A stretch of 64,000 bases of DNA from positions 17,176,001 through 17,240,000 of the forward strand of contig NC_090280.1 of NCBI RefSeq assembly GCF_037392515.1, in the 5' to 3' direction. The DNA is from Haliotis asinina (lineage: Eukaryota; Mollusca; Gastropoda; Lepetellida; Haliotidae). The notes under the pieces are model-generated. The model made no database searches. It saw nothing but the letters and a program-made list of their open reading frames with translations, and was not told the DNA's origin. Positions within the stretch are counted from its first letter, which is position 1. Each line of letters starts with the position of its first letter. Made by a program: the position numbers and the translations under genes. This document shows, one piece after another, positions 22,925 through 36,229 of this stretch.

Positions 22925-25890
22925 TAGCGCTGTTGCAATTTTCAGGTTGTCCTGGTAGAGCGTCAAGAAGAAACAACCAAAGTGTCGGATATTGGATCTG
23001 AAGAGGAGGAGGAGGAGGAGGTGTCATATTTGGGAGTAAGTATCTTTTCATCCTAAGTATTGTACATGTCGATTTGACTGATCATTATTCAATTTGCCAC
23101 TGAATTTTCAAAATGTGTTTTGTTTATGATGAACACATGGAAGTAGGAAAACGTTTCAGTTTATTTGCTGATGTTACGATGTTTGTAAACAGTAGTTCAC
23201 ATCCTTTGGGTTTCATGATATAACAGTGTTTTCAAGCCGACAGATCCTGAAACATAGCAACCTTTCAGCCGACATAAAAATGATCATGGTACTCGCCCAT
23301 ACGTTTTAAATGACGTTAGGGTAAGACCTTCCGCCATTTTGAAAGCATGCAAGTTTCCTTTTGGTTAGGGTTAGTGTATGGTTTAGGGTATGGTTTAGGG
23401 TTAGGGTTAGGGTAAGGGTTAGGGTTAACGTTCGGGCTCGGATGACTGAACAATATGGTTGGTAGGTATCCGGTATCCCATACCAAACATCCCTGGTATC
23501 AGATATGCCATAGATTTACGTAGTGTTTTAAAAATAAATTGGGGCAATATCACAGAGGTAAAATGATTGACAAGCTTCAGGCAAGTGCCAATCGTTTATA
23601 TTTCATAGCACTGTTTTCAAGCCCAGACATCCTCAAACACAGCAACCTTTTCGGCAAAATAAAAGTGCTCATGGCTGTCGCCCATACATCATAACTCACG
23701 TTAGCTAAGGCTCACTTCAGGATTCAATCATATTCTATAAAAACGTCAAAGAGAACATCAACATCTACCACAAACATCCCAGGTATCAAACATGCCATAA
23801 ATTTACGTTGTGTTTAAATAATAAATTGATTAACTTAAAACTTAATTAAGTAACATAGTATAGGATTCGGGGCAATATCATAGAGGTAAAATGAGTGACA
23901 AGAGTACAGACAAATGCCCAAATTACACCTAGTAGATAACATGCTGAGTAGTTTGGGTATCAACAATAACTATTTAGCCAAAACACATTACTACCGCCAT
24001 GTTATGTTACACAGGAATATAAAGGGGGGCGTAATGAACGCGACGAACGTCAAGGACATGGCAAGGCCACACTGCCCAGCGGAGATACATATGAAGGTAA
24101 CAGGATTTTCGTTTATTGTGGCAACAGTGTCAGTGACTGGGGAATTTTGTAAGTCCCCCAAACCCTAAACAGCAGCCATTGTCTGATTGGTTAATCCGTT
24201 CGGTGATCTCACGTTTGATTGGACGCTCATGGGTCTCTGAGTGGTTACCTGGCACGACCTAGCTCTTTCTGGGGTTTGTTAGACTCGGTGTAGGAGTGCA
24301 ACAAATAATACTGAGACTAAATTTACTTAGACGGGGAGTTTGCTTCAAGAGGTGAATTTGGAGCATTACAAATATGAATATCATAGTCAGTTGATTTTCT
24401 GAACATGTTATAACATATTAGACGTAAGAACATTATTCATCATTCAGTTATTGCTGGAATGTCGTTTATAAATGGTTTAAGTGCTGTTTTATAAAATATA
24501 TCTGGATATAAGGTTTGGAGTAAGTGATTCTGTGCCCTTCCCTTCCCGATGCCTTTACTGTTTGTTCATTCAGTGAATACATCTGTTCTCAGAGTCGGTA
24601 TTTTTATGTATAAGTTCAAGCACTTGTTTGATTATTGTCTGTATCGTATGTACACGCTTGGCAACATATCCCAGTGTGTCAGTTATTCCAAACTGCACTG
24701 AAATACTGTACATTTATCAGCTGAATCAGGAGACGTGCAATATTCAGCTGTAAAATAATTTTAGTTGAGGAGCTTAAATTTCTTCCTTAAGCAATCAAAA
24801 GAAATATGAGTAGAAATATTTTTCTGTCACACGTTTGGTAGTATTTAATTCTTGGTTGTTGTTCTGTTTGAACAGCTTACTGGATTCGCTACTTTTTACA
24901 ATGTACAGGTCGAGCTGACATTCCAACACTGAGCATATGCATTTTCAGCAAAAGAAATGGTTTTGACACTCAATATACCTAATTCAACATTTTTTAGGTG
25001 ACCAAAACCCTGTAAGTATTTTTCATTCCACCTTTTGTAAGGTAAGGATGAGCAGGCCAAGGCTACTGCTGAGCAGACGGGCAAGACTCCAAGGGAGGCA
25101 ACTCCAGGAAGGAACAAACTGCAGACCAGGAAAAAACTGAGGAACCAAAACCAGGCGGGGAACAGAGTGAGGTACAGTAAGAGGTACCAGGAGGCAGAAG
25201 GGTAACAGGCTGAGACTACGGAAGATGCTTAAGGAGATTCATGAACAATTTTTCAACCTGTGAAAATGGCATGAGAGAATGTTACCTGAACCAGCCCCTG
25301 GAATAATTTCACGACAAAACATCGTGAATTTATCAAAATCAATTTTTGCACAGGCATTAAATTTTGAAATATTAGGAAAGGATTAGTGGCCGTTTATAAT
25401 TTATGGCTTCATGGCTAGCGGGTGGGATAGCGATGATTTTGAGGGGGTGGGTGATGGGTCATCCATTTTGTTCTGGGGAGGTAGGTGGGGTCATCAAATT
25501 TGTAGAGATGTTATGCTTTTGTACATGACAAAGGGTCATGAATGGTCCCTTGTTTAATTTTTTGTTCTCGTAGTCTACAGTTGTTGTTTTTTTTCCATAA
25601 AACTGATAACATAACACAGCACATATTTTGGATTCCTCAGGATTATATCAGTATTTCAGTGGTCTACAGTTTAGGTAAGAGTTGTCTCCTTCACAAAATG
25701 CCCTTCTTCAGTCTGTGCTAAATCGTATTTATGATGCATCTCTCCCCTCGCAGGCTGCAGGTTTGCCAGCATCGTTGAACACTAAGGGTTAGGTGTACCT
25801 GCATGTATGGCTTTGTATATTATATTCATTATTATTCATGTGACTTAGTGTTCATTAGTAATAAACCTTGTTTGAGAAATATATGTCCAT
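22925..25890 (+). pseudogene. Partial broken duplicate of RSPH1 (exons 1, 2 and 7 only)
   Basis: Homology to the real gene starts about 60 bp upstream of exon 1. Exon 1 (22982-23035) keeps its 54-nt length and the SDIGSEEEEEEE reading, but the start ATG is GTG. Exon 2 (24015 to about 24096) keeps [16 protein letters not shown] and breaks off after GDTYEG. About 240 bp of unrelated sequence follow; homology resumes at about 24335 with sequence matching about 14052 in intron 6. Exons 3-6 (about 4.4 kb of the source) are therefore absent. Exon 7 (about 25043-25230) is frameshifted after TPREATPG. The 3' UTR and AATAAA (near 25860) are retained, so the copy arose at DNA level, not by retroposition. 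Intron 1 of the copy also contains a second-round tandem duplication (about 23215-23590 and 23605-23960). Confidence 0.85.
23358..23436 (+). repeat. Telomere-like (GGTTAG)n tract in the RSPH1 copy
   Basis: Several gggttaggg and ggtttaggg units in a row, ending in 'gggttaacgttcggg'. It corresponds to 9177-9262 in the source gene but is more regular. Confidence 0.75.
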
Positions 25891-28080
25891 TTTAGTTGTC
25901 GGTCACCAAGGAATGGATGGATCACAGTTGGAGGAATTCTGCCGGGGTTGGGGAGGGGACACATTCGCTACTTCTCACTCATGGTTTAGGACTATGACTG
26001 GTCGCTGATGGAGTGATTTCACCTATTTTATTTAACTCTGTTTCCTACCACCCATGTGCACTCGCCATTTGTAGAGTGAAACACAGTCGAGCACCGTTGT
26101 CAAACTCGGAGACTTGAGACTCAGTGGTGGAGTGTAACCAATAACACTGCGACTAAGTTTACTTAGACTGTGAGAACTCGATATCTCAACCCCATCAAAA
26201 TTATTCATAATTTATCAGTTTTCAAACTTTTTAACTTGATACTAGTGATACTAACTTCATGGTCCCAACATGCAAAATTAAGAAACTTGATATTCACCAA
26301 CCTTTCATGGGCAAGTATCCCTCTGAACTGTTGTTGTTTCCACACGTCTACACACGAATTAAAGGGATGCAGTGGTGTAAAAGATTATAGCTAATTGGGT
26401 TGAAGGTGTGACTCGAGTGTTATTTAATCAGGATTAAATACGACGGAATTGATTAGGAAGTAGTCACTGCTATGACTAGACACTACTAAACACTACTGAT
26501 AATAGATTATAGTTTTGAATCAAACCGTTCTGAGAATCAAAAGGTTTTGTGTAATCCCGTGACTAGCATGTCACTGTTGAAATGTTTCTAAATGATATCT
26601 GATGATATGCCCTGGTCGAATCTCTTGAAGTTTGGATAACTCGATATTTATCCCCCGCCACAACGAAGATATAGAAACCAGTTCCGCCTGTCGTCCCTCC
26701 GCAATATTTGTCCGAAGCATATCTACTAAACTATTCGTGATAGCTTATCCAAACTTGGTACACATGTCAAATTGATCCCTATATGTTCCTTTTGGGGTTA
26801 GATCCAGACATGAATTTTATGGTTTCTGGTTTCCATGAAAATATGACTTAGACTGTGACTATGAGGATATCATTTTGTCCTGAGCACATCTCCTAAACTA
26901 TACATGCTAGCTTCATCAAACTCGGTACACATATTAAGCATGGTCCCAAGATGTGAATCTCGGAATTTAGACCCAGATATGAATTTTATTTTTTGCAGTT
27001 TCCATAGATACATGACTTAGGCTGTGACTGTGACTGATGATGAGGATGTCATCTTGTCCGGGGCAGATCTTCCAAACTATACATGCCAGCTTCACCAAAC
27101 TTGGTACATTTGTCCCGCATTATCCTTAGGTGTGCCTTCTGGGGATTAGACCCAGATATGAACTTTATTTCTTTGCGGTTTCCATGGAAATATTACTTAG
27201 GCTGTGGCTTTGAGGATGTCATCTTGTCCGGGGCAGATCCCCCCAAACTGTAGTTTTCCCAAACTTGGTACACATGTTCGCCATGTTCACCATGATCCCC
27301 GGAGAGCATTTGGGAGGTTACACCAGTAAGTTTGACTTTGACTGAAACTGGTGTTTGTGCTCTTTTCAGGAGCAGAACTTTAAGACTGTTCACTATTTTT
27401 TCTTAACACTTGGCACATAGGCCAGGTGGTATAGTGGTGCCTTTGGCTAGGTTTGGATTTCTGAATAAACTCTGCCATATGCACACCAAACAAAAATGGC
27501 ATCTGTAATCATCGTTAGTACACATATTCATAAAGAGTATTTTGCCGTTGTTGGGGATATTGATGACTCTGTCTTTTGGTTTTTCTTGGTCCCCTGAATG
27601 TCGAGAACGGTGCTCGACTGTAGTTCTTAACACAGTTCAATTGCCGCATAGCACAGTGTCTTATTCCCCCGTAACAATCCCCAATGAAAACCAACATTGA
27701 AGGATTTTAAGCAAATACTGATATCATGGAAAGAACACATAATTTTGATATTTCTGAACTGCTGGATTGCCAATATAAAGAACCACCCAAATTCTCTTCA
27801 GATATTTTTTTCCATTTTTCAATCTGTATATATAACAGGGATGAGTATTTTCCAAGACTTTGATATCGCCAATTATATTTTTGTGAATCGTCTTTACTTG
27901 TGGCCAATCATCTATAGCATATTTTGAAGTCATAAAACTGCACAAAGTATGAGTTGAAAAACATCTGTCTTTAACATTAATTACAAATGCTGGTGCAATA
28001 TCAGGGGTGGGCATGTCATGAGATGCAAATCGAAGTCAACAAAGTGCAAGTTAAAATACACAGTTGCTGAAAACATTCAA
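25891..28080. other. Gene-free spacer with a tandem repeat
   Basis: No exon that I can support lies between the RSPH1 copy and the NKAPD1 3' region. The main feature is the 167-bp tandem repeat at 26690-27290. The segment near 26085-26165 resembles the non-homologous filler near 24270-24335 ('taataacactgcgactaagtt' type words), so both contain the same dispersed repeat. Confidence 0.5.
26690..27290 (+). repeat. Tandem repeat, about 167-bp unit, 3.5-4 copies
   Basis: Each unit carries 'ccaaacttggtacacatg', 'gacccagatatgaatttta', 'ggtttccatgaaaatatgac' and 'gtcatcttgtccggggcag' like words. The 'ttggtaca' word falls near 26755, 26922, 27101 and 27265, so the spacing is about 165-178 bp. Units differ by roughly a tenth to a fifth, suggesting an old array. 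Confidence 0.75.
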
Positions 28081-30089
28081 GACCCACAATTATAACTGCA
28101 CAAATTGTTTATTTTCTCAAGATATTACAATGCCTCATGTTTGTAAACAGCAACTGAAAGCGAAGTGATGAAATATTAAAGTCAACTATTAAATAAATAC
28201 AGTACATTTCAATGTTTGACTAAGAAGTAGAAAGAGTAAATCATCCAAAACACAAACTTGATTTTAGCATACATACAACATGTTTTCTTAGGGACTAATA
28301 AAAGCAGCAGAAATCCAGGCTCAGCATGACAAGCAAACAGTCAGACCATCGACTACCTTATCACCCTGGAGAGTGTATGACTGGTTTGACTTCAGTTTTA
28401 TTATGACAGGTCAAACTAATATGAAGTGATGAAGGTCAAACTAATATGAAGTGATGCAGGCCCCAGACCCAAACCATTTCAGCAAACCTGTGAGTACAAG
28501 CCTAGAAGATATCCAGGATTTAACTCATGCTGATAGGTCCATGGCATGCCTAGCGGAAGGAACTCTGAAAAGTAAATTTTGATGCCCTAGACAACAGGCA
28601 AACATGACCATCGATTGTAAGTCAATTCTTCCATTGGGGAAATCTGACTTTGACAAACTGAAACATTACATGTGCTATAAAGTACTTCCACAGGTACAAA
28701 AATGTCACAACAGTGAGAATAGCCTCATTATTTACCCCAGTAAATGATGCGATTATCACCATTTAGTCCAAACGCACTTCAAAAGTGTGTAAAAAATATG
28801 CTTAACTCTTGACAGTATAAATTTCATAGATTCTATGCAAACACAAGTTGTGACCACGACACTTTCCACAAGCATTTATTGCTAGCACAATCCATGTGCT
28901 ATGGTCTCTGCTGCTAGGTTCTTAGTGACACTGCAAGAAGAGAATAGCTATGAGAGTTTGTACCCATATAGGGAAGTATTAATGTATCTACGTTTCTAGA
29001 AACTACAACAAGAGACAGGGGAAATGGATTGAGTTTCTAAGTATCCAAAAGTTCATTAGCGTCGACACTCTTGTAAATTAATGAATAAAATACAGTGATA
29101 ACTACAGGGATGGCAGTTTACCACAGATCCGTGGACTTCCACTGATTTTACTTCAAAATCTGTGAATCATCTCAACCCCCATTCAATGGCACAATATTTT
29201 CAGCTGAGAGCCAATTTTCCTGTTGGCATCCCTTAACTGTCACATCCAGTAATATAGGTGAATGTGTCATACTTTATGCCACTATGCAATATTCCATTAG
29301 TACCATGGCAGGAGACATCACAAATAGACGTCACACATTGCATGCATGTAGAGAATCAAACCCCTGATGCTTTCTGTGATAAGTGAATGCTGTAACCACA
29401 TGGCTATCCCACAGCGACTTCCCTGAAATACGGAGCTACAGCACTGAGATCCTTGTGTTGGAACAATGTGGATGGTTGCTGTTATGAGTACTCACAGAAT
29501 GTTGCCTTTATACATCACAGTGACTTTACAATAAAGAGAGACAAAAATTGTGATGGATCCTGAGTATTTGTCCTTGGCCTGTTTATGATGTAGTTTGGAT
29601 CTGACAAACCAGTGATTGATATTATGAAAAACATCCCACAGTAAGACTACAAGAACAATGAAAGTCATTGAGTCTGACAACTGATCAACTGAGTCGCTTT
29701 ATATGACAAGGTCTTCAGGGACCAATTCCACTAGGGAACTCCCATAGTGTGTGGCTGTAGTTTTACACGGCTTTCAGCAATATTCCAGCAACATCATGGC
29801 AGAAATAGACTTCACATATTGTACCCATGTGGGAAATTGAACCCGGGGAACCCACATACCATTACATCCAAACACTGATATCATGAACCCTATTTCATTG
29901 TCAGGTGATGATGACAATGAAAGTTATTGAGCCTGGTCAGATCCATTTAGCCACCTTGTACAAGAAGCCTTGGTAGATGGGGATTCATTCCACCTCAAAA
30001 TACATATCGGAAAACATAAACATGCCTACATGTCTGTTGCAATGCCCCTCTCCATTATCACATTAAACACATGACAACAAGGTACACAA
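28081..30089 (-). other. Probable 3' UTR and downstream region of NKAPD1
   Basis: No coding exon seen. Near 28105 the minus strand has AATAAA ('gagaaaataaacaattt'), which could be a distal polyA signal for NKAPD1; nearer signals are unclear. A tRNA-derived SINE body in minus orientation lies at about 29755-29860 ('cagcaatattccagcaac', B-box complement 'gaacccggg'). Confidence 0.4.
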
Positions 30090-33000
30090 TCAGCTCTTCC
30101 GTTTCTTCCTCTTTTTTCGATCAGAATGTCTGTGACTATGATTTTCCCTGAGTCCATGTTTGCGAGACTTCAACTCCTTTCTGACTGGCTGACGGAAAGT
30201 GTTACTCTCAGAAGATTCAGAAGACGAGGAATCATGCTGTCCATTTTCAATGAAAGAGTCTTGGTCCTGTTTTCCTTCTTTTCTGACAGGTTCAAAGGAA
30301 CTGCTTGCTGAGGAGCCTGAAGAAGAATATTTCCGTTTCCTTGGATCTCGCTCATGGATCCTGCCCTCTCGATAGTTCCTGTCACCAACTCTGTCTTGGG
30401 TATTGAGAGTGCTGGCAGACTTGGTCCTGAATGAAGGCCTGTGCACATGGTCTTCCCTCTCATGCTCAGAGTCACTGTCACTGTGATGTTTACTCTTGTG
30501 TTTCTTCTCTTTTTTCTTCTTTTTTCTTTTCTTTTCTTTCTTTTTCTTCTTCCTGAAAGACAAATTCAGTTATTTTTTCAGTTATGTGAGCACTGTTCTA
30601 CACACCTTTTGGTATTATTCAAGCAAGGAATTGCAAGGGGCACCAGAAGTTTCCTTCATATATTGTACCCAAATGAGAGTATAGGGACCCCAGAACCACA
30701 ACATAACCAGCAAGATTTCAAGCCATTTGACCACTTTGAGCCACAATATTTCAAAATTAGTAAACAGATTTCAACAGCACTATGAACAATGTTCCGATTG
30801 TCTCTTTTTTTGTTACTTAACATTGCACATCAATATTCCAGAGCATGAACAAAGAGCATGAGCATCGAGCTACACAAATGAGATAGATATAGGATATTTA
30901 TATAGCACACATATCCATGCACTAGTGCATGCTCAAGGCACTGGTATTTTTCCCTCGATCACTGGATGTCAATCTCAACAGCACATTGTATTTCAATCTC
31001 AACTCCCTGGGGAGTATACAACTCTTGCTGCCACTTGGCGCACCGAGTTTATTGAGGCTCTCTCTCATCCTAACGAGATACCCATTCACAGCTGGGTGGA
31101 CTGGGACACATAGTCACAGTACTTTGTCCAAGTTCACTGCACGTTGCTGTACCCGCAACCGGGTGTTTGCACGTATTCATGTGGCCACCATCTGGTCATA
31201 AACCAACGGATTCAGGGTTGTGTACTCTACACTAGGGGTTGTGACAACACTGAAAGAGTCTGCACACAAAGTTGACTCCAAGGTTTTTACACCTGGTCAC
31301 AGGTGGGCTCGATCCAGACACCTCAACCTCGCTGGATCACTAGTCTAGCGCCTTAGCCAGCTTGCCCACCATGCCCCCTGTATAATGACATATGTCAATG
31401 AAGTCAGTCAACAGGACCACTCGATCCCATTAGTCATCTCATCTGACAAGCATGAATTGCTGAAGACCAATTCTAACACGGATCTTACAATCATAGGCTA
31501 CTAAGGGGGAAATGACTGCAATTTAAATGCAGATGTTTATAACTTGGTGAAAATTTGGTATGGTGACACCAAACCTTGAAGCATAATCAGGTCAAACCAG
31601 GATTCAAATCCACAATCATAGTATTCTGGTGTGTCTAAGGACCATAACTCTGCACAGGGAACTGCGGCGCTCAGACTCATGCCCCTGCATGCGCTCCAAC
31701 TCATGCCCCTTCATTTCAAAGAGAGACCACAAAATGAGATGGAAATGGAAACAAAATGGGCAACTTCTGCTTGATGTAAATAGATAGACGATCTAAGCAC
31801 ATACTTTCTACTTCTCTTCTCATCCCCTTCAGAACGGTCGCTGGCGAAATCATCAGGGTACAGCTCCTTGAATCCACTGTGTCCCCATCTGAACAGAAGA
31901 CACTCCACATTATATCACATGGCCACCATTCACTTGTCAGCTGTATAACTGAGGTGTGAGCAGAAATTAAAACACTCAACTCCCAACATTAGGTCAGAAA
32001 ATCAGCCTCACAGAAAATCACCCCCACTTGTCATGAAACAACTTTTAGGTTCAGTGAAAGATACATTCTGTTATAAAGTTTCGATAAACTGTCATGAGTA
32101 CTAAACAAAACCTGTGATAGGATATTTCATAGTTTTTGTTCCTGTTTGTAGCATGCTTCAGACACAGTCTCTGAATGTTGAAATGGAATTATGAAATCAA
32201 AAGCAAGAAAGACTGAAGTTTGAACAGGAACTGTTTAGATCTGAATAAGCTGGTACCATCCATAAACAAGAAAATATTCACTACTTACTTACAGAGCGAA
32301 ATTTTCACAAAATTGCACCTCTCACATTCAGTTTCCTATATCTTCTTAAAACTGGACTATCTCCAGACATGGAGCATGCATGCTAGGGTTACTCTTCTTG
32401 TAGATGTAATTCTGGAAATTTGACTTTCCACAGACACAGAACCACACATCTGGGTTACATCATTCTCAACTGGATGGTTTCCACGGACATTCAACTCACC
32501 AGGGCTAGTTTCTTCCACCATCTCATCTGAACTATTCATAGTTACAGAATCTATTCATCATTGTTATTTTTCTACCCCTTCCAATCTCAAATATCTATGA
32601 ACAAAGAACTGATTTAGTTCCTTTCACACTGATCTACTTCTTGAACCCACCTGTCAGGATTGGATTCCTCAGCCTTCTGCAGCTGTCTGGACCAGTATGT
32701 GCTCTTCTGTTTATCCTCATCACTGCTCCCGCTGTCCATGTGGGCAGTTCGGTGTCCACGGCGACGTCGGTCATCATAGTTGTCAGACCGCTGGTCAAAC
32801 AAGAAAGAGTTCCGGGAGGATTTTCCCTGCCGTTCCCTTTGTGTGTTCCACTGACTCCACATCTCTGTTTCCTCCACCATCTGACCCAACACACATCACA
32901 CATCCATCAAAACATGCAGGCATTCATCTCAACCTCTCTGTCACCATCTTCCATACCTCCAGGCTAGCAGTAAACCGACACTAACATCTGGATCAATTAT

Positions 33001-34702
33001 TGTGGTTTCACTGGCTATACTGGTTCAATGTAGTTCTTGAAAAGCATTTAGAAGTCAGTGTTCTAATATACGACATGATGTTATGGATGTCAACTTCTTC
33101 CTTATTGTTTTCACAACGTTTCTGATGTTGACATCCATAATATTTTGTCTTTTATGGTTCAATGTACCAACCAATAGCGTGTTACAAACCAGACACAATG
33201 TTTAGTTGGCAATACAACAACATAGCAGCCAGTCCAATTGATTGCAAAGAGTTTGTAATGAAAATAAAAGTACTCTGACAATGAAAACCTGACTTACACA
33301 CTAAAGAGAACACACAGTTCCTATTCATGGAAGGGACATCTTCATGACCATTCACCATGGTAAATTCCAGGTAATTTGACATTGAAACTGACTAGCATGT
33401 GAAAGTGAGCACTCACATTTAACATTCACAGAGATTGGAAAAGAGAACTTTGACAATGGGCCATTTTCAGGATTATTAGCCATTTTCTGAATTTAGAATG
33501 GGCCACTGTCCCTGTATCAATAGTAAACTTCAAAATATTAACCGGCGATTTTTCATTAAATGTGCACAATGGCCCCTGCCTTTTCCAATCCCTGCTTTTG
33601 TGGCATTCCTCCTTATTTTGATGTTTCTCTGGTCAGCATAATCCTAATAAAATCAAGTGTGATGTAACTTGTAAGACTGTGAAAACAATGAGAATTGATC
33701 CAGAGGTTAGTATAGATTAACAGAAATATACAAGCGATGGTGATGAAGAGGAAGGGGTTTATCCAGGATTCAAAACATATTGCTTCTGGCATGCTAATAG
33801 AAGATTTTGCAAAATAAAGTTCTGAGCATCCTGATGTACTGTGACGCTGCAATTGAGCACAATGTGAAACTAAGTATTAAAGCCCCTACCACTTGAACAC
33901 GCTGCCTGTGAAATACGTCACTTCAACTGAAAATGTAACTGATGGTATGTTCATTGTAAGTGTATTACATGAAATTATTCATTCAAGTTTAGAACCTCTA
34001 AAAGATATTTTCTGTATCTTTGAGATGAGTAATTATTTCATGTCACATCTGAAAAGAGAAATGTCTTTTACGATACGTTCTATTAAGTATAATAAAAATT
34101 TCTGTCAAATATCACATTCAACAAGTGTACACAGTTTTTTATAAATTCTCCAATTAAGTTTTGACAATGCTGGGTCAACCAACACAGTAACTAACACAAA
34201 ATATTGCCAATTATTATTAATGCAAACAACGAACACAAAAGTAACCACAGGAACATTTTAAATGAGAATTTGCAAGGCTGCTCTAGAATGCAATTCTAAC
34301 TGTCAAGTTAGGCCCAAAAAATACTGCTGGGGAATGGTACAAAACAGCCTATACAGGGCCAAAATTGAGCTGATCTTTGTTTGAAATTAGGCTTGAAAGT
34401 CAAGAATCTTGACAGAATACGTTATTATCACAGTTATATCCTATGAGCCTGGAAGAAATGAATGAAACAAACAAGTCTGAACAAAACAAACAAGTGGCTG
34501 ATATTGTCAGAAGCTTCCACATTACAGCACAAGCTCCCTACTTTGGTCACTTGGTAGCCATGCAACTTTGGACCTGCTGGCGATCTATTTTAACTTTGCT
34601 GGGTTGCCATCTGGTGATGTACAGCTCATAACTCACCCTGTTGTGTGTTCCTGTGTGTCGGATGACATTCCTCAACATCTGTTTTGTGCTCTTGGAGAAC
34701 AT
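30090..34702 (-). CDS. NKAPD1: NKAP domain-containing protein 1 homologue
   Basis: Four coding exons on the minus strand: 34702-34637, 32880-32651, 31888-31805 and 30552-30090. They total 843 nt, giving 280 aa with every phase closing. The N-terminus [20 protein letters not shown] followed by NRMVEETEMW matches the human start ([20 protein letters not shown] from memory). The exon 2/3 junction recreates DRWGHSGFKELYPDDF, nearly identical to human DRWGHSGYKELYPEEF. The last exon is low complexity: poly-Lys/Glu tracts (KKKKKEKKRKKKK), then Ser-rich acidic and Arg/Lys/His-rich stretches ending KKRKKRKS, typical of nuclear speckle or RNA-associated proteins. The function of NKAPD1 is poorly known; a nuclear role is inferred from composition. 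PIH1D2 lies head to head upstream. Confidence 0.9.
30878..31380 (+). repeat. Dispersed repeat of about 500 bp, copy 1 (partner at 48.02 kb)
   Basis: It starts at 'agatagatataggatattta' and passes 'catgctcaaggcactggta', 'tttccctcgatcactggatg', 'gtgtttgcacgtattcatgt' and 'tcgctggatcactagtctag' to 'cttgcccaccatgccc'. The same order and orientation occur at about 48024-48545. It is in an NKAPD1 intron and has no open frame of note. Confidence 0.8.
33076..33146. repeat. Small fold-back repeat
   Basis: Arms 'gatgttatggatgtcaac' (from about 33076) and its near reverse complement 'gttgacatccataatatt' (to about 33146) flank a loop of about 30 bp. It lies in the NKAPD1 intron between its first two coding exons. 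Confidence 0.6.
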
Positions 34703-35245
34703 CTTTAAAGATTTCAACTATTGCCACCAACCTGGAAACTGGAAATACAAAAAGTGTTCCACAGATTCACGAAAAAAATCAAAACAACAGAAGAATAACA
34801 TGTGCAAAGTTTTACATGCTGTTTAACACCAAATTCAGCAATATTTCTGATATATAGTGGCAACCTCCAGATAATGAAGTTTTGGCCTGAAAGAGTACTG
34901 GCCAGCAGCAACCAGTTATTACCGCATGCCAGTTATCACTGGCTGTAGCGCCTTGCGCAGACCACTTGACCTGTACTTAGGTAGTATTTCACACACTGAC
35001 ACATAAATAAAACCGATTGGCCATGAGAGATAAAATTACTGTAAGCATTTTATATTGCAGATGTTACAAATATGAATCACCTTGGAAGCCTAGCCCAAAA
35101 CACACCTTTGTTTGTTTACAAGTAATTTTCTTCTTGAATGCATGCATCACATCATGAGTTCTGCCTTAGAGAATGAGGCACATTTTATCGCCAGGGACAT
35201 TTGGACCAAAGATATATTTTTACACCCATCACATCTAGTATTGGC

Positions 35246-36035
35246 TGTAGGTGAATGCGTAGACCAGACTGGTTCATAGACATGGAAATCCGGCAGATTC
35301 GTAGACGGACTGAGAGGTGGATTCGTAGACATAAGTAAAATGGGGAAACTTCAACATCATTGAAGATGGAACTTGATCTTATGACTTTAGTGTAAACAAA
35401 AAGTGTTTGTGTTTTGAGAAATTGACAAATCTATTAGGTAAGTATGATCGGTGATGAAAAAAAACATGCTTCGCAGCAGGATAGGGTTCACAAATTCTTT
35501 CGCCTTTGGAACAACTGTCAGGCTGCTAATATATTAAATTGTGTTTTGTGAAATAAAAAATATATATTAGGTAAGTATGAACAGTAATGCACAAAAAACA
35601 TCAATTATCAACATTCAACTACTCAGACCAGCAGAGAATTAGCAGTAGAGAAAAAGGTAGGTTACTGACAAAGCAATTACCAAAACAATTCAATATACAC
35701 ACAGTATTTCACTATCAAAACAACTCACCACTTCCTCATTAACATTCACGACGACTCAGTGCAACCTGTTTTCGAATAGTAGTCAGTAGGCTTATTTGTT
35801 TCAATCCACCAACAACCGAAATGACGATCAAAACTGTTTAACAATTTCACTATATTCTTCTTGTCGGAACAGTATGACGAGTTGAGTATCCACAAGTGAT
35901 TATAAATATTAATATGGTTACTAAATACTATTATTCAATTATTCATACATGTCTACACCGTCTATGAACCGGTCTGGGCTACGAATCCACCTCGTCTACG
36001 AACTGGTTCAGCCTACGAAAACACTGTCTCAATAA
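35246..36035. repeat. Inverted repeat block in the NKAPD1 5' intron
   Basis: The left side (about 35250-35335) holds short tandem words 'gactggttcatagac' and 'gaggtggattcgtagac'. The right side (about 35950-36030) holds their reverse complements 'gtctatgaaccggtctgg' and 'ctacgaatccacctcgtc'. The middle is AT-rich with no open frame. The arrangement resembles a non-autonomous DNA element with minisatellite-like ends. Confidence 0.5.
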
Positions 36036-36229
36036 AGTATATATATCTGATTACCAAATAAACTCAACTCAACTAATAATGTTTTCAATACCCTACGAAA
36101 GCAATAAATACTCGGGTTAAGCTTTGGAAGTACAATGAGAGAAGACCGTTTGGTCGTTAACTTGAGTTTGCTTTCAAAGTTTATTCTAAACGTAAAAACG
36201 TGTACTTGCACATCTCTACATGTGTGTAC

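Noticed and set aside
24015-24168. A functional second RSPH1 gene
   Set aside because: The copy has no start ATG, lacks exons 3-6 and has a shifted last exon, so it cannot encode a MORN-repeat protein.
32641-32984. Plus-strand frames of about 100 codons near 32.6-33 kb
   Set aside because: They lie antisense to NKAPD1 coding exon 2, whose splice sites and homology are clear.
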